Source of the DNA: Streptomyces sp. Ru62
GTDB taxonomy: Bacteria > Actinomycetota > Actinomycetes > Streptomycetales > Streptomycetaceae
DNA: 64,000 nucleotides
Assembly (NCBI RefSeq): GCF_002920615.1
Contig: NZ_PQSU01000013.1
Location: 62,001-126,000, forward strand
Direction of reading: 5' to 3'
The notes under the pieces were generated by a model, which was given only the letters and a program-made list of their open reading frames with translations, did no database searches and was not told the origin of the DNA. Shown piece after piece: positions 39,570 through 50,361 of the stretch. Within the stretch, counting starts at the first letter, position 1. Each line of letters starts with the position of its first letter. The translations under genes and the position numbers were made by a program.

Positions 39570-40688
39570 TCAGCCCTCCGAAGGGGCGAGGCGCTCAAGC
39601 TCCGCCTGGGTGGACTTCAGCAGGTCGGTCCAGGACGCCTCGAACTTCTCGACGCCCTCGACCTCCAGCACCTGCACGACGTCGTCGTACGAGATGCCGA
39701 GCTTCTCCAGCGCGTCGAGGTCGGCGCGCGCCTGCTCGTAGGTGCCGGCGATGGTGTTGCCGGTGATCTCGGCCTGGGCCTCGGTGGCCTCCAGCGTGGC
39801 CTCCGGCATGGTGTTGACCGTGTTCGGGGCGACGAGCCCGTCGACGTAGAGGGTGGCCGGGTACGCCGGGTCCTTCACGCCGGTCGACGCCCACAGCGGA
39901 CGCTGCTTGTTGGCGCCCGCGTTCTCCAGCGCGCTCCACCGGTCCGAGGAGAAGACCTCCTCGTACGCCTGGTAGGCGAGACGCGCGTTGGCGACGGCGG
40001 CCTTGCCCCGCAGCGCCTTGGCCTCGTCGGTGCCGATGCCGTCCAGCCGCTTGTCGATCTCGGTGTCCACGCGGGACACGAAGAAGGACGCCACCGAGTG
40101 GATCTTCGACAGGTCGAGACCCCGCTCCTTCGCCTTCTCCAGACCGGTCAGGTAGGCGTCCATGACCTTGCGGTAGCGCTCCAGGGAGAAGATCAGCGTG
40201 ACGTTGACGCTGATGCCGAGGCCGATCGTCTCGGCGATCGCCGGCAGACCCGCCTGGGTGGCCGGGATCTTGATCAGGGTGTTGGGGCGGTCCACCAGCC
40301 AGGCCAGCTGCTTGGCCTCGGCGACGGTCGCCTTGGTGTTGTGCGCGAGGCGGGGGTCGACCTCGATGGAGACCCGGCCGTCCTGGCCGTTCGTCGCGTC
40401 GAAGACCGGCCGCAGGATGTCGGCGGCGTCGCGGACGTCCGCCGTCGTGATCATGCGGATGGCCTCTTCGACGGTGACCTTGCGGGCGGCGAGGTCCGAG
40501 AGCTGCTGGTCGTAGCCGTCGCCCTGGGAGATCGCCTTCTGGAAGATCGTCGGGTTGGTGGTGACGCCCACGACGTGCTGCTGGTCGATCAGCTCGGCGA
40601 GGTTGCCGGACGTGATCCGCTTGCGCGACAGGTCGTCCAGCCAGATCGCGACGCCTTCGTCGGAGAGGCGCTTGAGTGCGTCTGTCAT
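39570..40688 (-). CDS. tal: Transaldolase
   Basis: 372 aa, the longer actinobacterial (TalB-like class 2) form. Signatures: VVGVTTNPTIFQKAI near the N-terminus and VDRPNTLIKIPATQAGLPAI with the Schiff-base Lys, then VNVTLIFSLERYRKVMDAYLTGLE. It transfers dihydroxyacetone units between sedoheptulose-7-phosphate and glyceraldehyde-3-phosphate. ATG 40688 has GTAGGAG upstream. It lies 33 bases after tkt and overlaps the zwf start region. Confidence 0.96.
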   Translation of the reverse strand: MTDALKRLSDEGVAIWLDDLSRKRITSGNLAELIDQQHVVGVTTNPTIFQKAISQGDGYDQQLSDLAARKVTVEEAIRMITTADVRDAADILRPVFDATNGQDGRVSIEVDPRLAHNTKATVAEAKQLAWLVDRPNTLIKIPATQAGLPAIAETIGLGISVNVTLIFSLERYRKVMDAYLTGLEKAKERGLDLSKIHSVASFFVSRVDTEIDKRLDGIGTDEAKALRGKAAVANARLAYQAYEEVFSSDRWSALENAGANKQRPLWASTGVKDPAYPATLYVDGLVAPNTVNTMPEATLEATEAQAEITGNTIAGTYEQARADLDALEKLGISYDDVVQVLEVEGVEKFEASWTDLLKSTQAELERLAPSEG

Positions 40689-40721
40689 GGAATTACATCT
40701 CCTACGTGTCGTATGTGAGCG

Positions 40722-42809
<2,088 letters not shown>

Positions 42810-43172
42810 CCTGGGTCAGGGCTCCTCTCCACATGTCGGTCGCCGGTCGTCGGGGCATGCGCCCACCCGGCCGCCGACGGACGTGTCGCCCGCCGGCCGC
42901 TGTCGAGCCTACCCCCGTGAGGACGTGCGTTTTTTCGAGTGTTTCCAGACTGCCGGGAGTCCGCGCGATCCGCCTCCCGACCGGCCGGGAACGGCATTTG
43001 GCACATGAATACGGAGCCGGTCATGTGAGCGCTCAATCGAGTACCGGGACCCCTCTTATGGGGCGTGCGTCAACACGACCCCACCCCCGCGAAGGGCGGG
43101 GTATGGGCAACGTCTAAAGTGGCGTGGTACGCGCGAGCCTTTACCGGGACTTCATACGGGGGGCTTGCTGGG
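42810..43172. other. Divergent control region between tkt and ctaB
   Basis: 363 bases without a gene. Visible elements: an inverted repeat CACATGA (43002-43008) with TCATGTG (43021-43027), and a possible minus-strand promoter for tkt, TTGAGC (43036-43031) and TATTCA (43011-43006) with a 19-base spacer, overlapping that repeat. A GC hairpin lies around 43084-43101, and TAAAGT at 43114-43119 is a possible -10 for ctaB. None is strong enough to call alone. Confidence 0.4.
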
Positions 43173-44144
43173 ATGTCTCTGTCAGGGGTGTGCGTGACGG
43201 CCGTCGAATCCCGTCCAGCGGCTTTGCTCGATGGTGCGAGCCAGGGCCCGGCTCAGCGGCCGTTCGGGGCCCGTGTCAAGGCTTTCGTGGCGCTGACCAA
43301 GCCGCGGATCATCGAGCTGCTGCTCATCACCACCGTTCCGGTGATGTTCCTGGCGCAGCAGGGTGTGCCCGACCTCAAGCTGGTCCTGCTCACCTGCGTC
43401 GGCGGCTATCTGTCGGCGGGCGGCGCCAACGCGCTGAACATGTACATCGACCGGGACATCGACGCCCTGATGGACCGCACCTCGCAGCGGCCCCTGGTGA
43501 CGGGCATGGTCAGCCCGCCCGAGTGCCTGGTCTTCGGCATCACCCTCGCGGTCGTCTCGACGCTGCTGTTCGGCCTCACCGTCAACTGGCTGAGCGCCTG
43601 GCTCTCGCTCGGGGCGCTCCTCTTCTACGTCGTCGTCTACACGATGCTCCTCAAACGGCGTACGTCGCAGAACATCGTGTGGGGCGGCATCGCGGGCTGC
43701 ATGCCCGTGCTCATCGGCTGGTCGGCTGTGACGAACTCGCTCTCCTGGGCGCCGGTCGTCCTGTTCCTGGTGATCTTCTTCTGGACCCCGCCGCACTACT
43801 GGCCGCTGTCCATGAAGGTGAAGGACGACTACGCGCGCGTGGGCGTGCCGATGCTGCCGGTCATCGCCTCCAACAAGGTCGTGGCGCGGCAGATCGTCAT
43901 CTACAGCTGGGTCATGGTCGCCGTCTCCCTGCTCCTGACCCCCCTCGGCTACACCGGCTGGTTCTACACGGCGGTCGCGCTGGCCGCCGGCGGATGGTGG
44001 CTGTGGGAGGCGCACGCGCTGCAGAACCGGGCCAAGGCCGAGGTCACGGGCGCGAAGCTGAGGGAGATGCGGCTGTTCCACTGGTCGATCACCTATGTGT
44101 CGCTGCTCTTCGTGGCGATCGCGGTGGACCCGTTCCTGCGCTGA
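43173..44144 (+). CDS. ctaB: Protohaem IX farnesyltransferase (haem O synthase)
   Basis: 323 aa UbiA-family prenyltransferase with about nine TM helices. Both Asp-rich motifs are present: NMYIDRDIDALMDRT (first, near residue 95) and MKVKDDYARVGVPMLP (second). It attaches farnesyl to haem B for cytochrome aa3 oxidase; CtaA, encoded at 46570, makes haem A next. The start is uncertain: ATG 43173 has a G run 9 bases upstream, while GTG 43188 and GTG 43194 (MTAVESRPAALL) are also in frame. Confidence 0.93.
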   Translation: MSLSGVCVTAVESRPAALLDGASQGPAQRPFGARVKAFVALTKPRIIELLLITTVPVMFLAQQGVPDLKLVLLTCVGGYLSAGGANALNMYIDRDIDALMDRTSQRPLVTGMVSPPECLVFGITLAVVSTLLFGLTVNWLSAWLSLGALLFYVVVYTMLLKRRTSQNIVWGGIAGCMPVLIGWSAVTNSLSWAPVVLFLVIFFWTPPHYWPLSMKVKDDYARVGVPMLPVIASNKVVARQIVIYSWVMVAVSLLLTPLGYTGWFYTAVALAAGGWWLWEAHALQNRAKAEVTGAKLREMRLFHWSITYVSLLFVAIAVDPFLR

Positions 44145-44213
44145 GGCACGGCGGGCGTATGTCACAGGGCCCTGATCTCGCCAGCTGATCTACCCGTCGG
44201 TAGCATCCTGGGC

Positions 44214-44534
44214 ATGGCAGACACGCAGCAGGTTGACGCGAGGGCCGAGCGCAAGGCGGCCAGGCTCGCCCGGGAGATCAGCGCCTTCTCCAAGGCCCAC
44301 GGCGGTGCCGAGGGCCAGGTGGCCCACATCGGCGAACGCGGCGCCCGCATCGTCCTCGTCGGCGAGGACGGCGGCTGGGGCGACCTGGTGGCTCCCAGCA
44401 CCGAGATCGCCCAGCAGGCGGTGGAGAAGGCCGGCATCACCGTCCACGAGTCCTTCGACGGCGAGTTCGCCGCCAAGGTGCGGACGGGCCCGTACGAGTG
44501 GAAGCGGATGGCCGGCATCCAGGTGGGCGGCTGA
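44214..44534 (+). CDS. Conserved hypothetical protein
   Basis: 106 aa, soluble, with no signal or TM. The N-terminal third is a charged helix (DARAERKAARLAREISAFSKAHGG); the rest alternates beta-like segments (ARIVLVGEDGGWGDLVAPS) and ends EWKRMAGIQVGG. Its length, codon use and place next to ctaB are typical of a real streptomycete gene, but I know no function. Start ATG 44214. Confidence 0.8.
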   Translation: MADTQQVDARAERKAARLAREISAFSKAHGGAEGQVAHIGERGARIVLVGEDGGWGDLVAPSTEIAQQAVEKAGITVHESFDGEFAAKVRTGPYEWKRMAGIQVGG

Positions 44535-44705
44535 GCAACGCCCCGCGGGGCCGCGGGCTCGCAACATGCGGCTCCCCGCGCGGGCGCGGCCGGCCGCACG
44601 GCGGTCCGAAGCGGCCCCCTCACCCCCGGCCGCGAGCTCAGCCGCGACCTCGGACCCCGTTCACCCGTTAGGCCGGTCGAAGCCAGCGCACGCGGGGAGG
44701 CCGGG

Positions 44706-45812
44706 ATGATCGAAACGCCGTCCCTCGTGGACCAGTACTGCCACGGCGTACTGCGGACCGAACTGGGCCTCGGCACCTTCGAGGCCCAGCTGGCCCGCAC
44801 CGAGGGACCCCCGGCCCCGGGCACCACCCTGTTCGACACCCAGACCGGCTTCGCGGTACGGCGCTGGTGCCCGCCCCTGCTCGGCCTCGAACCGCACTGC
44901 CCGCCCGCCCGCTATCTGGCCCGGCGCCGCGAACTGGGCGTCCTGGAGTCGGGCCGCAGGCTGCTGCGCGGCAGCGGCATCACCACGTACCTGGTCGACA
45001 CGGGGCTGCCCGGCGACCTCACCGGCCCCGCCGAACTGGCCTCCGCGGCGGCGGCCGAGGCCCGCGAGACGATCCGGCTCGAACCGCTCGCGGAGCAGGT
45101 CGCCGACACCTCCGGCACCGTCGAGTCCTTCCTCGCCAACCTCGCCGAGTCGGTGCACGGAGCCGCGGCCACCGCCGTCGCCTTCACCTCCGTCGCGGGC
45201 CTGAGACACGGGCTGGCCCTCGCGCCCGAGCCGCCGGGGCCGGGGGAGGTGCGGGGCGCGGCGGGCCGCTGGCTGGCCGGACGGCGCGTCGGCGGCGCGC
45301 TCACCGACCCCGTCCTGCTCCGGCACCTGCTGTGGATCGCCGTCGCCTCGGGCCTGCCCCTGCAACTGCACGCGGGCCTCGGCGAGCCCGGCTCCCGCAT
45401 CGACCGCACGGACCCGGTGCTGCTCACCGACTTCGTCCGGGCCACCGCCGGCCTCGGCACCGACCTGATCCTGCTGCACGGCTATCCGTACCACCGCCAC
45501 GCCGCCCACCTGGCCGGTGTCTTCCCGCACGTCTACGCCGACTCCGGCGCCGCACTGGTCCGCACCGGCGCCCGGGCGGCCACGGTCCTCGCCGAGCTCC
45601 TGGAACTGGCCCCCTTCGGCAAGATCCTCTTCTCCACCGGCGCGCGGGGCCTGCCGGAACTGCATGTCGTCGGCGCCCGCCTCTTCCGGGAGGCGCTGGG
45701 CCGCGTGCTGGGCACCTGGGTCGCCGAAGGCGCCTGGTCCCTGGAGGACGCCCAGCGGGTGGCGCGGATGATCGCGGCGGACAACGCGCGCCGGGTGTAC
45801 GGGCTGGGGTGA
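44706..45812 (+). CDS. Amidohydrolase-related protein
   Basis: 368 aa, similar to the amidohydrolase-2 TIM-barrel superfamily. Likely barrel motifs are LVDQYCHG at the N-terminus, LPLQLHAGLGE near 220, LILLHGYPYHRHAAHLAGVFPHVYADSG near 255-285 and the C-terminal ARMIAADNARRVYGL. The usual first DxHxH metal motif is replaced by DQYCH, so metal binding may be altered. Start ATG 44706 with GGGGAGG upstream. It is followed after 18 bases by a nucleotidyltransferase gene on the same strand. Substrate unknown. Confidence 0.78.
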   Translation: MIETPSLVDQYCHGVLRTELGLGTFEAQLARTEGPPAPGTTLFDTQTGFAVRRWCPPLLGLEPHCPPARYLARRRELGVLESGRRLLRGSGITTYLVDTGLPGDLTGPAELASAAAAEARETIRLEPLAEQVADTSGTVESFLANLAESVHGAAATAVAFTSVAGLRHGLALAPEPPGPGEVRGAAGRWLAGRRVGGALTDPVLLRHLLWIAVASGLPLQLHAGLGEPGSRIDRTDPVLLTDFVRATAGLGTDLILLHGYPYHRHAAHLAGVFPHVYADSGAALVRTGARAATVLAELLELAPFGKILFSTGARGLPELHVVGARLFREALGRVLGTWVAEGAWSLEDAQRVARMIAADNARRVYGLG

Positions 45813-45830
45813 GCCGTCCAGACTGGGCGG

Positions 45831-46568
45831 ATGACGACCGCGTCCCTGCTCGACGGCTTCCTGCACGCCCTGCTGCCCCTGCGACCGCGCGCCGTGTGGG
45901 CGCACGGCTCACTGGCCGGCGGCGACTACCAGGAGGGCCGCAGCGACCTCGACCTGATCGCCGTCCTGCCGGACCCGCCGGCCCTGGGGACCGTACGACG
46001 GCTCGTGACGCTGCACCGGAGGCAGCGCGGCGAACCGCTCGCGGCGAAGCTCCACTGCAGCTACCTCGCACCGGCCACCCTGCACGACGCGGACCGCCCG
46101 CACCTCACCTGGGCACACGGACGGGTGACGCGCCGCCCGGTCACCCCCGTCACCCGGCGCGAGCTGCACACCTTCGGACGCGTGCTGTACGGCGAGGCCC
46201 CGGCAGCGCTGCTCCCGCCGGTACCGGACCGGGAGCTGGCCGACTTCGTCGTACGCGACCAGCGCGACTACTGGCGGCCGGCGGTGGACAAGGCCCGGCT
46301 GTGGCGGCAGGACATCTGGGTCGACCTCGGCCTGCTGACCTTCGCCCGGGCCACCGTGACCCTGCGTGAGGGCCGGCTGACCTCCAAGCGGGAGGCACTG
46401 GCGGAGCTTTTGGCCCTGGGTGCTCCTGCGGAGGTCGTCGAGGACATCACCCGCCGCCGCTACGGCACCCCCGCCCCGGCCCCCGCCGACTGGTCCACCC
46501 GCCGGGCCGAGCTGACCCGTGCCTACCTGGGGCCGGCGATCGACGCCCTCGTCGCCACGTACGGGTGA
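45831..46568 (+). CDS. Nucleotidyltransferase-fold protein
   Basis: 245 aa. The signature of the pol-beta-type nucleotidyltransferase fold is clear: HGSLAGGDYQEGRSDLDLIAVL, with Gly26-Ser27 and the Asp pair in SDLD (38-41). The C-terminal half is a helical domain resembling those of streptomycin/spectinomycin adenylyltransferases (FVVRDQRDYWRPAVDKARLW). It could adenylylate an aminoglycoside or another hydroxyl compound, but resistance cannot be claimed from sequence alone. It lies 18 bases after the amidohydrolase-like gene and ends one base from the convergent ctaA stop. Confidence 0.8.
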   Translation: MTTASLLDGFLHALLPLRPRAVWAHGSLAGGDYQEGRSDLDLIAVLPDPPALGTVRRLVTLHRRQRGEPLAAKLHCSYLAPATLHDADRPHLTWAHGRVTRRPVTPVTRRELHTFGRVLYGEAPAALLPPVPDRELADFVVRDQRDYWRPAVDKARLWRQDIWVDLGLLTFARATVTLREGRLTSKREALAELLALGAPAEVVEDITRRRYGTPAPAPADWSTRRAELTRAYLGPAIDALVATYG

Positions 46569-46569
46569 C

Positions 46570-47580
46570 TCACGCTCGGGTGCCGACCGGCACCTCGGCC
46601 GCCGGGCCCGGCAGGTCCAGGCCGGCTTCCGGGCGCTCGCGCAGCGACAGCAGGACACGCAGGGTGGCGATCCAGATCAGGCACGAGCCGAGCATGTGCA
46701 GGGCGACCAGGACCTCGGGCAGGTGCGTGAAGTACTGCACGTAACCGATCACACCCTGGGCCAGCAGCACGACGAACAGCTCGCGGGTCCGGGCCAGGGG
46801 GCCCTTCGGCGCGTCGACCGCCTTCAGGACGAACCACAGGGCGAACGTCAGCGTGACCACGATCCACGCAAGCACCGCGTGCAGCTTGGCGACCGTCTCC
46901 CAGTCGATCGGGATGCGGTCGACCTCGCTGGAGTCGCCGGCGTGCGGGCCGGCGCCGGTCACCACCGTGCCGACCGCGATGAGCAGCACGGACGCCAGCA
47001 CCAGGAACCACACGAGCTGTTGCACCGCCTTGCCGACCAGCGGACGCGGCGCCTCGTCGCCCTCCCGCGTGCGCTGCCACATCACCGTGGCGATGGCGAT
47101 CAGGGCGGTGGAGAGCAGGAAGTGCGCGGCGACGGTGTACGGGTTGAGGCCGACCAGGACGACGATGCCGCCGAGCACGGCGTTGCCCATGACCACCCAG
47201 AACTGGGCCCAGCCCAGCCGGGTCAGACCGCGTCGCCACGGCTTCTGGGCCCGGGCCGCGACGATCGCCCAGCCGACGGCCGCGCACAGCACGTACGTCA
47301 GCATGCGGTTGCCGAACTCGATGACCCCGTGGAAGCCCATGGCCCGGGTGGTGGTCAGGGAGTCGTCGGTGCAGGTGGGCCAGGTCGGGCAGCCGAGGCC
47401 CGAGCCGGTCAGGCGGACGGCGCCGCCGGTCACGACGATGACCACCGACATCACGAGCGCGGCGAGCGCCGCCCGGCGGACGGTCCGGGGGTCCGGGGTC
47501 CAGCGGTCGGCGATGAAGGCGAGCGGGTTGCGCAGGGCGGCTTCGGCGTCGGCGCGGTTCAGCTTTGGCACGCGCACCAT
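46570..47580 (-). CDS. ctaA: Haem A synthase
   Basis: 336 aa with eight TM helices. Haem-ligand histidines are visible in MGFHGVIEFGNRML, YTVAAHFLLSTAL, KLHAVLAWIVV and LVALHMLGS, and the CPTWPTC pair of cysteines in the first loop is typical of CtaA. It oxidises haem O to haem A for cytochrome aa3, after CtaB. Start ATG 47580 (MVRVPKLNRADA) fits the family. An in-frame GTG 47643 would overlap the permease stop by 4 bases, but has no spaced ribosome site. Confidence 0.93.
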   Translation of the reverse strand: MVRVPKLNRADAEAALRNPLAFIADRWTPDPRTVRRAALAALVMSVVIVVTGGAVRLTGSGLGCPTWPTCTDDSLTTTRAMGFHGVIEFGNRMLTYVLCAAVGWAIVAARAQKPWRRGLTRLGWAQFWVVMGNAVLGGIVVLVGLNPYTVAAHFLLSTALIAIATVMWQRTREGDEAPRPLVGKAVQQLVWFLVLASVLLIAVGTVVTGAGPHAGDSSEVDRIPIDWETVAKLHAVLAWIVVTLTFALWFVLKAVDAPKGPLARTRELFVVLLAQGVIGYVQYFTHLPEVLVALHMLGSCLIWIATLRVLLSLRERPEAGLDLPGPAAEVPVGTRA

Positions 47581-47639
47581 CGTAGGCCGCCGCTTGTGCA
47601 CGCGTTCACGAGGGTCCGCCCCGACGCGTGCGGCATCGG

Positions 47640-48410
47640 TCACTCCCAGCGGAAGAACTTCCCGGCCGCGGCCAGGCCGGCCACCGCCCAGACGGCGAGA
47701 ATCCCCAGGTCGCCCCAGGGCGTGCCGGCGCCGTGCTGGAGCACGTCCCGCAGGCCGTCCGACAGGGCGGAGATCGGCAGCAGACCGAGGACCTGTTCAC
47801 CCGTCGGGCCGAACTTCTCCAGCGGCACGATGACTCCGCCGCCGACGAGCAGCAGCAGGAAGACCAGGTTGGCGGCGGCCAGCGTCGCCTCCGCCTTCAG
47901 CGTGCCCGCCATCAGCAGGCCCAGCCCGGAGAAGGCGGCGGTGCCCACGACGAGCAGCAGCAGGACGGCGGCCGGGTTGCCGTGCGGGGACCAGCCCAGC
48001 GCGAAGGCGATGACGGTCAGCAGGACGACCTGGAGGACCTCGGTCACCAGCACGGACGCCGTCTTCGCGGTCATCAGGGCCCAGCGGGGCAGCGGCGAGG
48101 AGGCGAGCCGCTTCAGGACGCCGTAGCGGCGCTCGAAGCCGGTGGCGATGGCCTGGCCGGTGAACGCCGTCGACATCACGGCCAGGGCCAGGATGCCGGG
48201 GGCGAGGAAGTCGACCGCCTCGCCCTTGCCGGTGTCCACGATGTCGACGGAGCTGAAGAGCACCAGCAGCAGGGTCGGGATGACGACCGTCAGCAGCAAC
48301 TGCTCGCCGTTGCGCAGCAGCATCTTCGTCTCCAGCGCCGCCTGCGCCGCGATCATGCGGGGGAGCGGGGCGGCTCCGGGCTTCGGGGTGTACGTACCCG
48401 CCGTGGTCAC
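47640..48410 (-). CDS. ABC-2 type transporter permease
   Basis: 256 aa with about six TMs (LLLTVVIPTLLLVLFSSV, then FLAPGILALAVMSTAFTGQAIATGFERRYGVLKRLASSPLP, the ABC-2 signature region). It pairs with the ATPase encoded just upstream; the start GTG 48410 overlaps the ATPase stop by 4 bases (GTGA). Such two-component DrrAB-like exporters move drugs, lipids or polysaccharides outward. Confidence 0.9.
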   Translation of the reverse strand: MTTAGTYTPKPGAAPLPRMIAAQAALETKMLLRNGEQLLLTVVIPTLLLVLFSSVDIVDTGKGEAVDFLAPGILALAVMSTAFTGQAIATGFERRYGVLKRLASSPLPRWALMTAKTASVLVTEVLQVVLLTVIAFALGWSPHGNPAAVLLLLVVGTAAFSGLGLLMAGTLKAEATLAAANLVFLLLLVGGGVIVPLEKFGPTGEQVLGLLPISALSDGLRDVLQHGAGTPWGDLGILAVWAVAGLAAAGKFFRWE

Positions 48411-49330
48411 GAGCGCAGCTCCTTGCCGGTCAGCTCAAGAAAGACGTCCTCCAGGGTGTGCCGCTCCACCGAGATCCGGTCGGGCATGACCCCGTGCTGG
48501 GCGCACCAGGACGTCACCGTGGCCAGCAGCTGGGGGTCGACCTTGCCGACGACCCGGTAGGAGCCCGGGGTCAGCTCGGCGGCCGTGCAGTCGGCCGGCA
48601 GCGCCTTGAGCAGGGAGCCGACGTCGAGGCCGGGCCGGCCGGTGAAGCGCAGGGTGTTCTCGGCGCCGCCCTTGCACAGTTCCTCCGGTGGGCCCTGGGC
48701 GATCACCCGGCCGCCGTCGATGATCGCGACGTCGTCGGCGAGCTGCTCGGCCTCGTCCATGTGGTGCGTGGTGAGGATCACCGAGACGCCGTCGGCGCGC
48801 AGGTCCCGCACCAGGTCCCAGGTGGCCCGGCGGGCCTGCGGGTCGAGCCCGGCGGTCGGCTCGTCCAGGAACACCAGCTCCGGGCGGCCCACGACGGCCA
48901 TGGCGAGCGCGAGCCGCTGCTGCTGGCCGCCGGACAGCCGGCGGTAGCCGGTCCGGCCGCACGAGCCGAGGCCGAGGCGTTCGACGAGGGCGTCGACGTC
49001 CAGCGGGTGGGCGTGCAGCTTCGCCATGTGGCGCAGCATCTCCTCCGCCCGGGCACCGGAGTACACACCTCCGGACTGGAGCATCACGCCGATGCGGGGG
49101 CGCAGCTCGGCGGACTGCCGTACCGGGTCGAGGCCCAGGACGCGCACCGTGCCGGAATCCGGCTTCCGGTACCCCTCGCAGGTCTCGACCGTGGTCGTCT
49201 TCCCCGCCCCGTTGGGGCCGAGTACGGCGGTCACGCCCGGCTGGGCCACCAGGTCGAGCCCGTCCACCGCGGTCTTCGTGCCGTACCGCTTCACCAAGGC
49301 CTGGACCTGGACCACCGGCTCACTTCGCAT
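48407..49330 (-). CDS. ABC transporter ATP-binding protein (DrrA-like)
   Basis: 307 aa. Walker A GPNGAGKTTT, signature RLSGGQQQRLALAMAV, Walker B LVFLDEPTAGLD and H-loop TTHHMDEAEQLADDVAI are intact, followed by the roughly 80-residue C-terminal extension of DrrA-type exporters. It energises the ABC-2 permease encoded downstream. Start ATG 49330; a longer open frame to 49393 overlaps the acetyltransferase gene. A -10-like TAGACT (minus strand, 49344-49339) lies 8 bases upstream of the ATG and there is no ribosome site, so the mRNA may be almost leaderless. Confidence 0.92.
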   Translation of the reverse strand: MRSEPVVQVQALVKRYGTKTAVDGLDLVAQPGVTAVLGPNGAGKTTTVETCEGYRKPDSGTVRVLGLDPVRQSAELRPRIGVMLQSGGVYSGARAEEMLRHMAKLHAHPLDVDALVERLGLGSCGRTGYRRLSGGQQQRLALAMAVVGRPELVFLDEPTAGLDPQARRATWDLVRDLRADGVSVILTTHHMDEAEQLADDVAIIDGGRVIAQGPPEELCKGGAENTLRFTGRPGLDVGSLLKALPADCTAAELTPGSYRVVGKVDPQLLATVTSWCAQHGVMPDRISVERHTLEDVFLELTGKELRS

Positions 49331-49361
49331 GGGTCCAGAGTCTAGGTACGCCGTCCGGCCC

Positions 49362-50177
49362 TCAGGCGCGGGGGTGGCGGAAGTCCTCCTCACGGGGCCG
49401 GTGCAGCGGCAGCCATCGCTCGGCGTAGGCCACGGCGTCCGCCACCGGGAACAGCCGGACGTCCGCCGCGCCCACCCTTCCCCGCACGACCGGCCGGTCC
49501 CGCTCGAAGTCGTGCCCCAGCTCGTCGAACCGGTCGGAGCTGATCGAGACCTCGGTCACCGTCTCCCAGCCGCCGCCGGGAGCGGGCCGGCCGACCCGCA
49601 CGCGGGGCGCGGGTATCCGGTACTCGGCGAGGTGGAAGGCGGTGCAGGCGTCGTAGCCCGCGCCCAGCAGCAGCACCCGGGCGCCCAGCTTCTCCAGCCG
49701 GGCGAGGGGGCTGTGCTCACCGAGCCGGCAGTCGGGGGCGTGGCCGTCGGTGATCTCCCGGGCGCCGGGGCCGACGGCGGCGAAGGAGGTCTGCGGGTGG
49801 GCGCTGCGCAGGGCACCCGGCCAGGTGCGCACGGTCTCCGGGACGACGCCGACCCCGAGGGAGGGGGTGATCAGCGGGTCGTACGGCGGCATGGTGGCCC
49901 GGATGCGGTCCCACCACTCCTCGGGAACGGGAGGGTTCACCCAGACGGCCGGATCGGACTGGGCGCCCGTCTGGGTGGGGACGACGAGCGTGCCCGACGG
50001 GCCGAGCGCGTCCAGGAGCCCCTGGACGACCGCGACGGCGCCTCCGTTGACCCAGCCGAGGGAGCTGAGCGAGGAGTGCGCCAGAAGGGTCTCACCGGGC
50101 TCGACACCGAGCAGTCTCAGCTCCGCGGCGATGCTGTCGCGGGTGACAAGTGGGCCGGTCGGAGGGGGTGTGGGCAT
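49362..50177 (-). CDS. AAC(3)-family N-acetyltransferase
   Basis: 271 aa, matching the aminoglycoside 3-N-acetyltransferase (antibiotic_NAT) family: LLAHSSLSSLGWVNGGAVAVVQGLLDALG, GTLVVPTQTG, LGVGVVPETVRTWPGALRSAHPQTSFAAVG and LLLGAGYDACTAFHLAEY. The acetyl-CoA-binding and catalytic His/Asp regions look intact. Many streptomycete members act on unknown amines, so drug resistance is only a possibility. It lies 31 bases before the exporter genes on the same strand and divergent from sufR. Start ATG 50177. Confidence 0.88.
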   Translation of the reverse strand: MPTPPPTGPLVTRDSIAAELRLLGVEPGETLLAHSSLSSLGWVNGGAVAVVQGLLDALGPSGTLVVPTQTGAQSDPAVWVNPPVPEEWWDRIRATMPPYDPLITPSLGVGVVPETVRTWPGALRSAHPQTSFAAVGPGAREITDGHAPDCRLGEHSPLARLEKLGARVLLLGAGYDACTAFHLAEYRIPAPRVRVGRPAPGGGWETVTEVSISSDRFDELGHDFERDRPVVRGRVGAADVRLFPVADAVAYAERWLPLHRPREEDFRHPRA

Positions 50178-50274
50178 GGTCCGGGAGTCTCCCGGACGGG
50201 CGCGCGGGGCGCCACCGAATTGCCCTTGCCGACGGGCCGCACGAGCGATCGGATGATCGTTTCCGCAGGTCGGA

Positions 50275-50288
50275 TTAGGTAGGCCTAA
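50275..50288. promoter_or_regulatory. Possible DtxR/IdeR-type iron box
   Basis: TTAGG and CCTAA flank a 4-base spacer. This matches 12 of the first 14 positions of the DtxR-type box TTAGGTTAGCCTAACCTAA, but only one of the last five. It lies 73 bases upstream of the SufR-type site and could add iron control by DmdR/IdeR to the SUF operon, or to the divergent acetyltransferase gene. Confidence 0.4.
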
Positions 50289-50347
50289 GTGACGCAGGGC
50301 ACCGTCGGGTGATCCGGACGGCGCTTGTCAGGCTCCGCGGAATTACG

Positions 50348-50361
50348 CAACAATGGCGTTG
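50348..50361. promoter_or_regulatory. SufR operator, CAAC-N6-GTTG
   Basis: CAAC at 50348-50351 and GTTG at 50358-50361 with a 6-base spacer: the palindrome described for the [4Fe-4S] repressor SufR of Streptomyces avermitilis. The last G is the first base of the sufR GTG start. A -35-like TTGTCA (50325-50330) lies 17 bases upstream of the site, so SufR would cover the -10 and start region. Confidence 0.75.
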
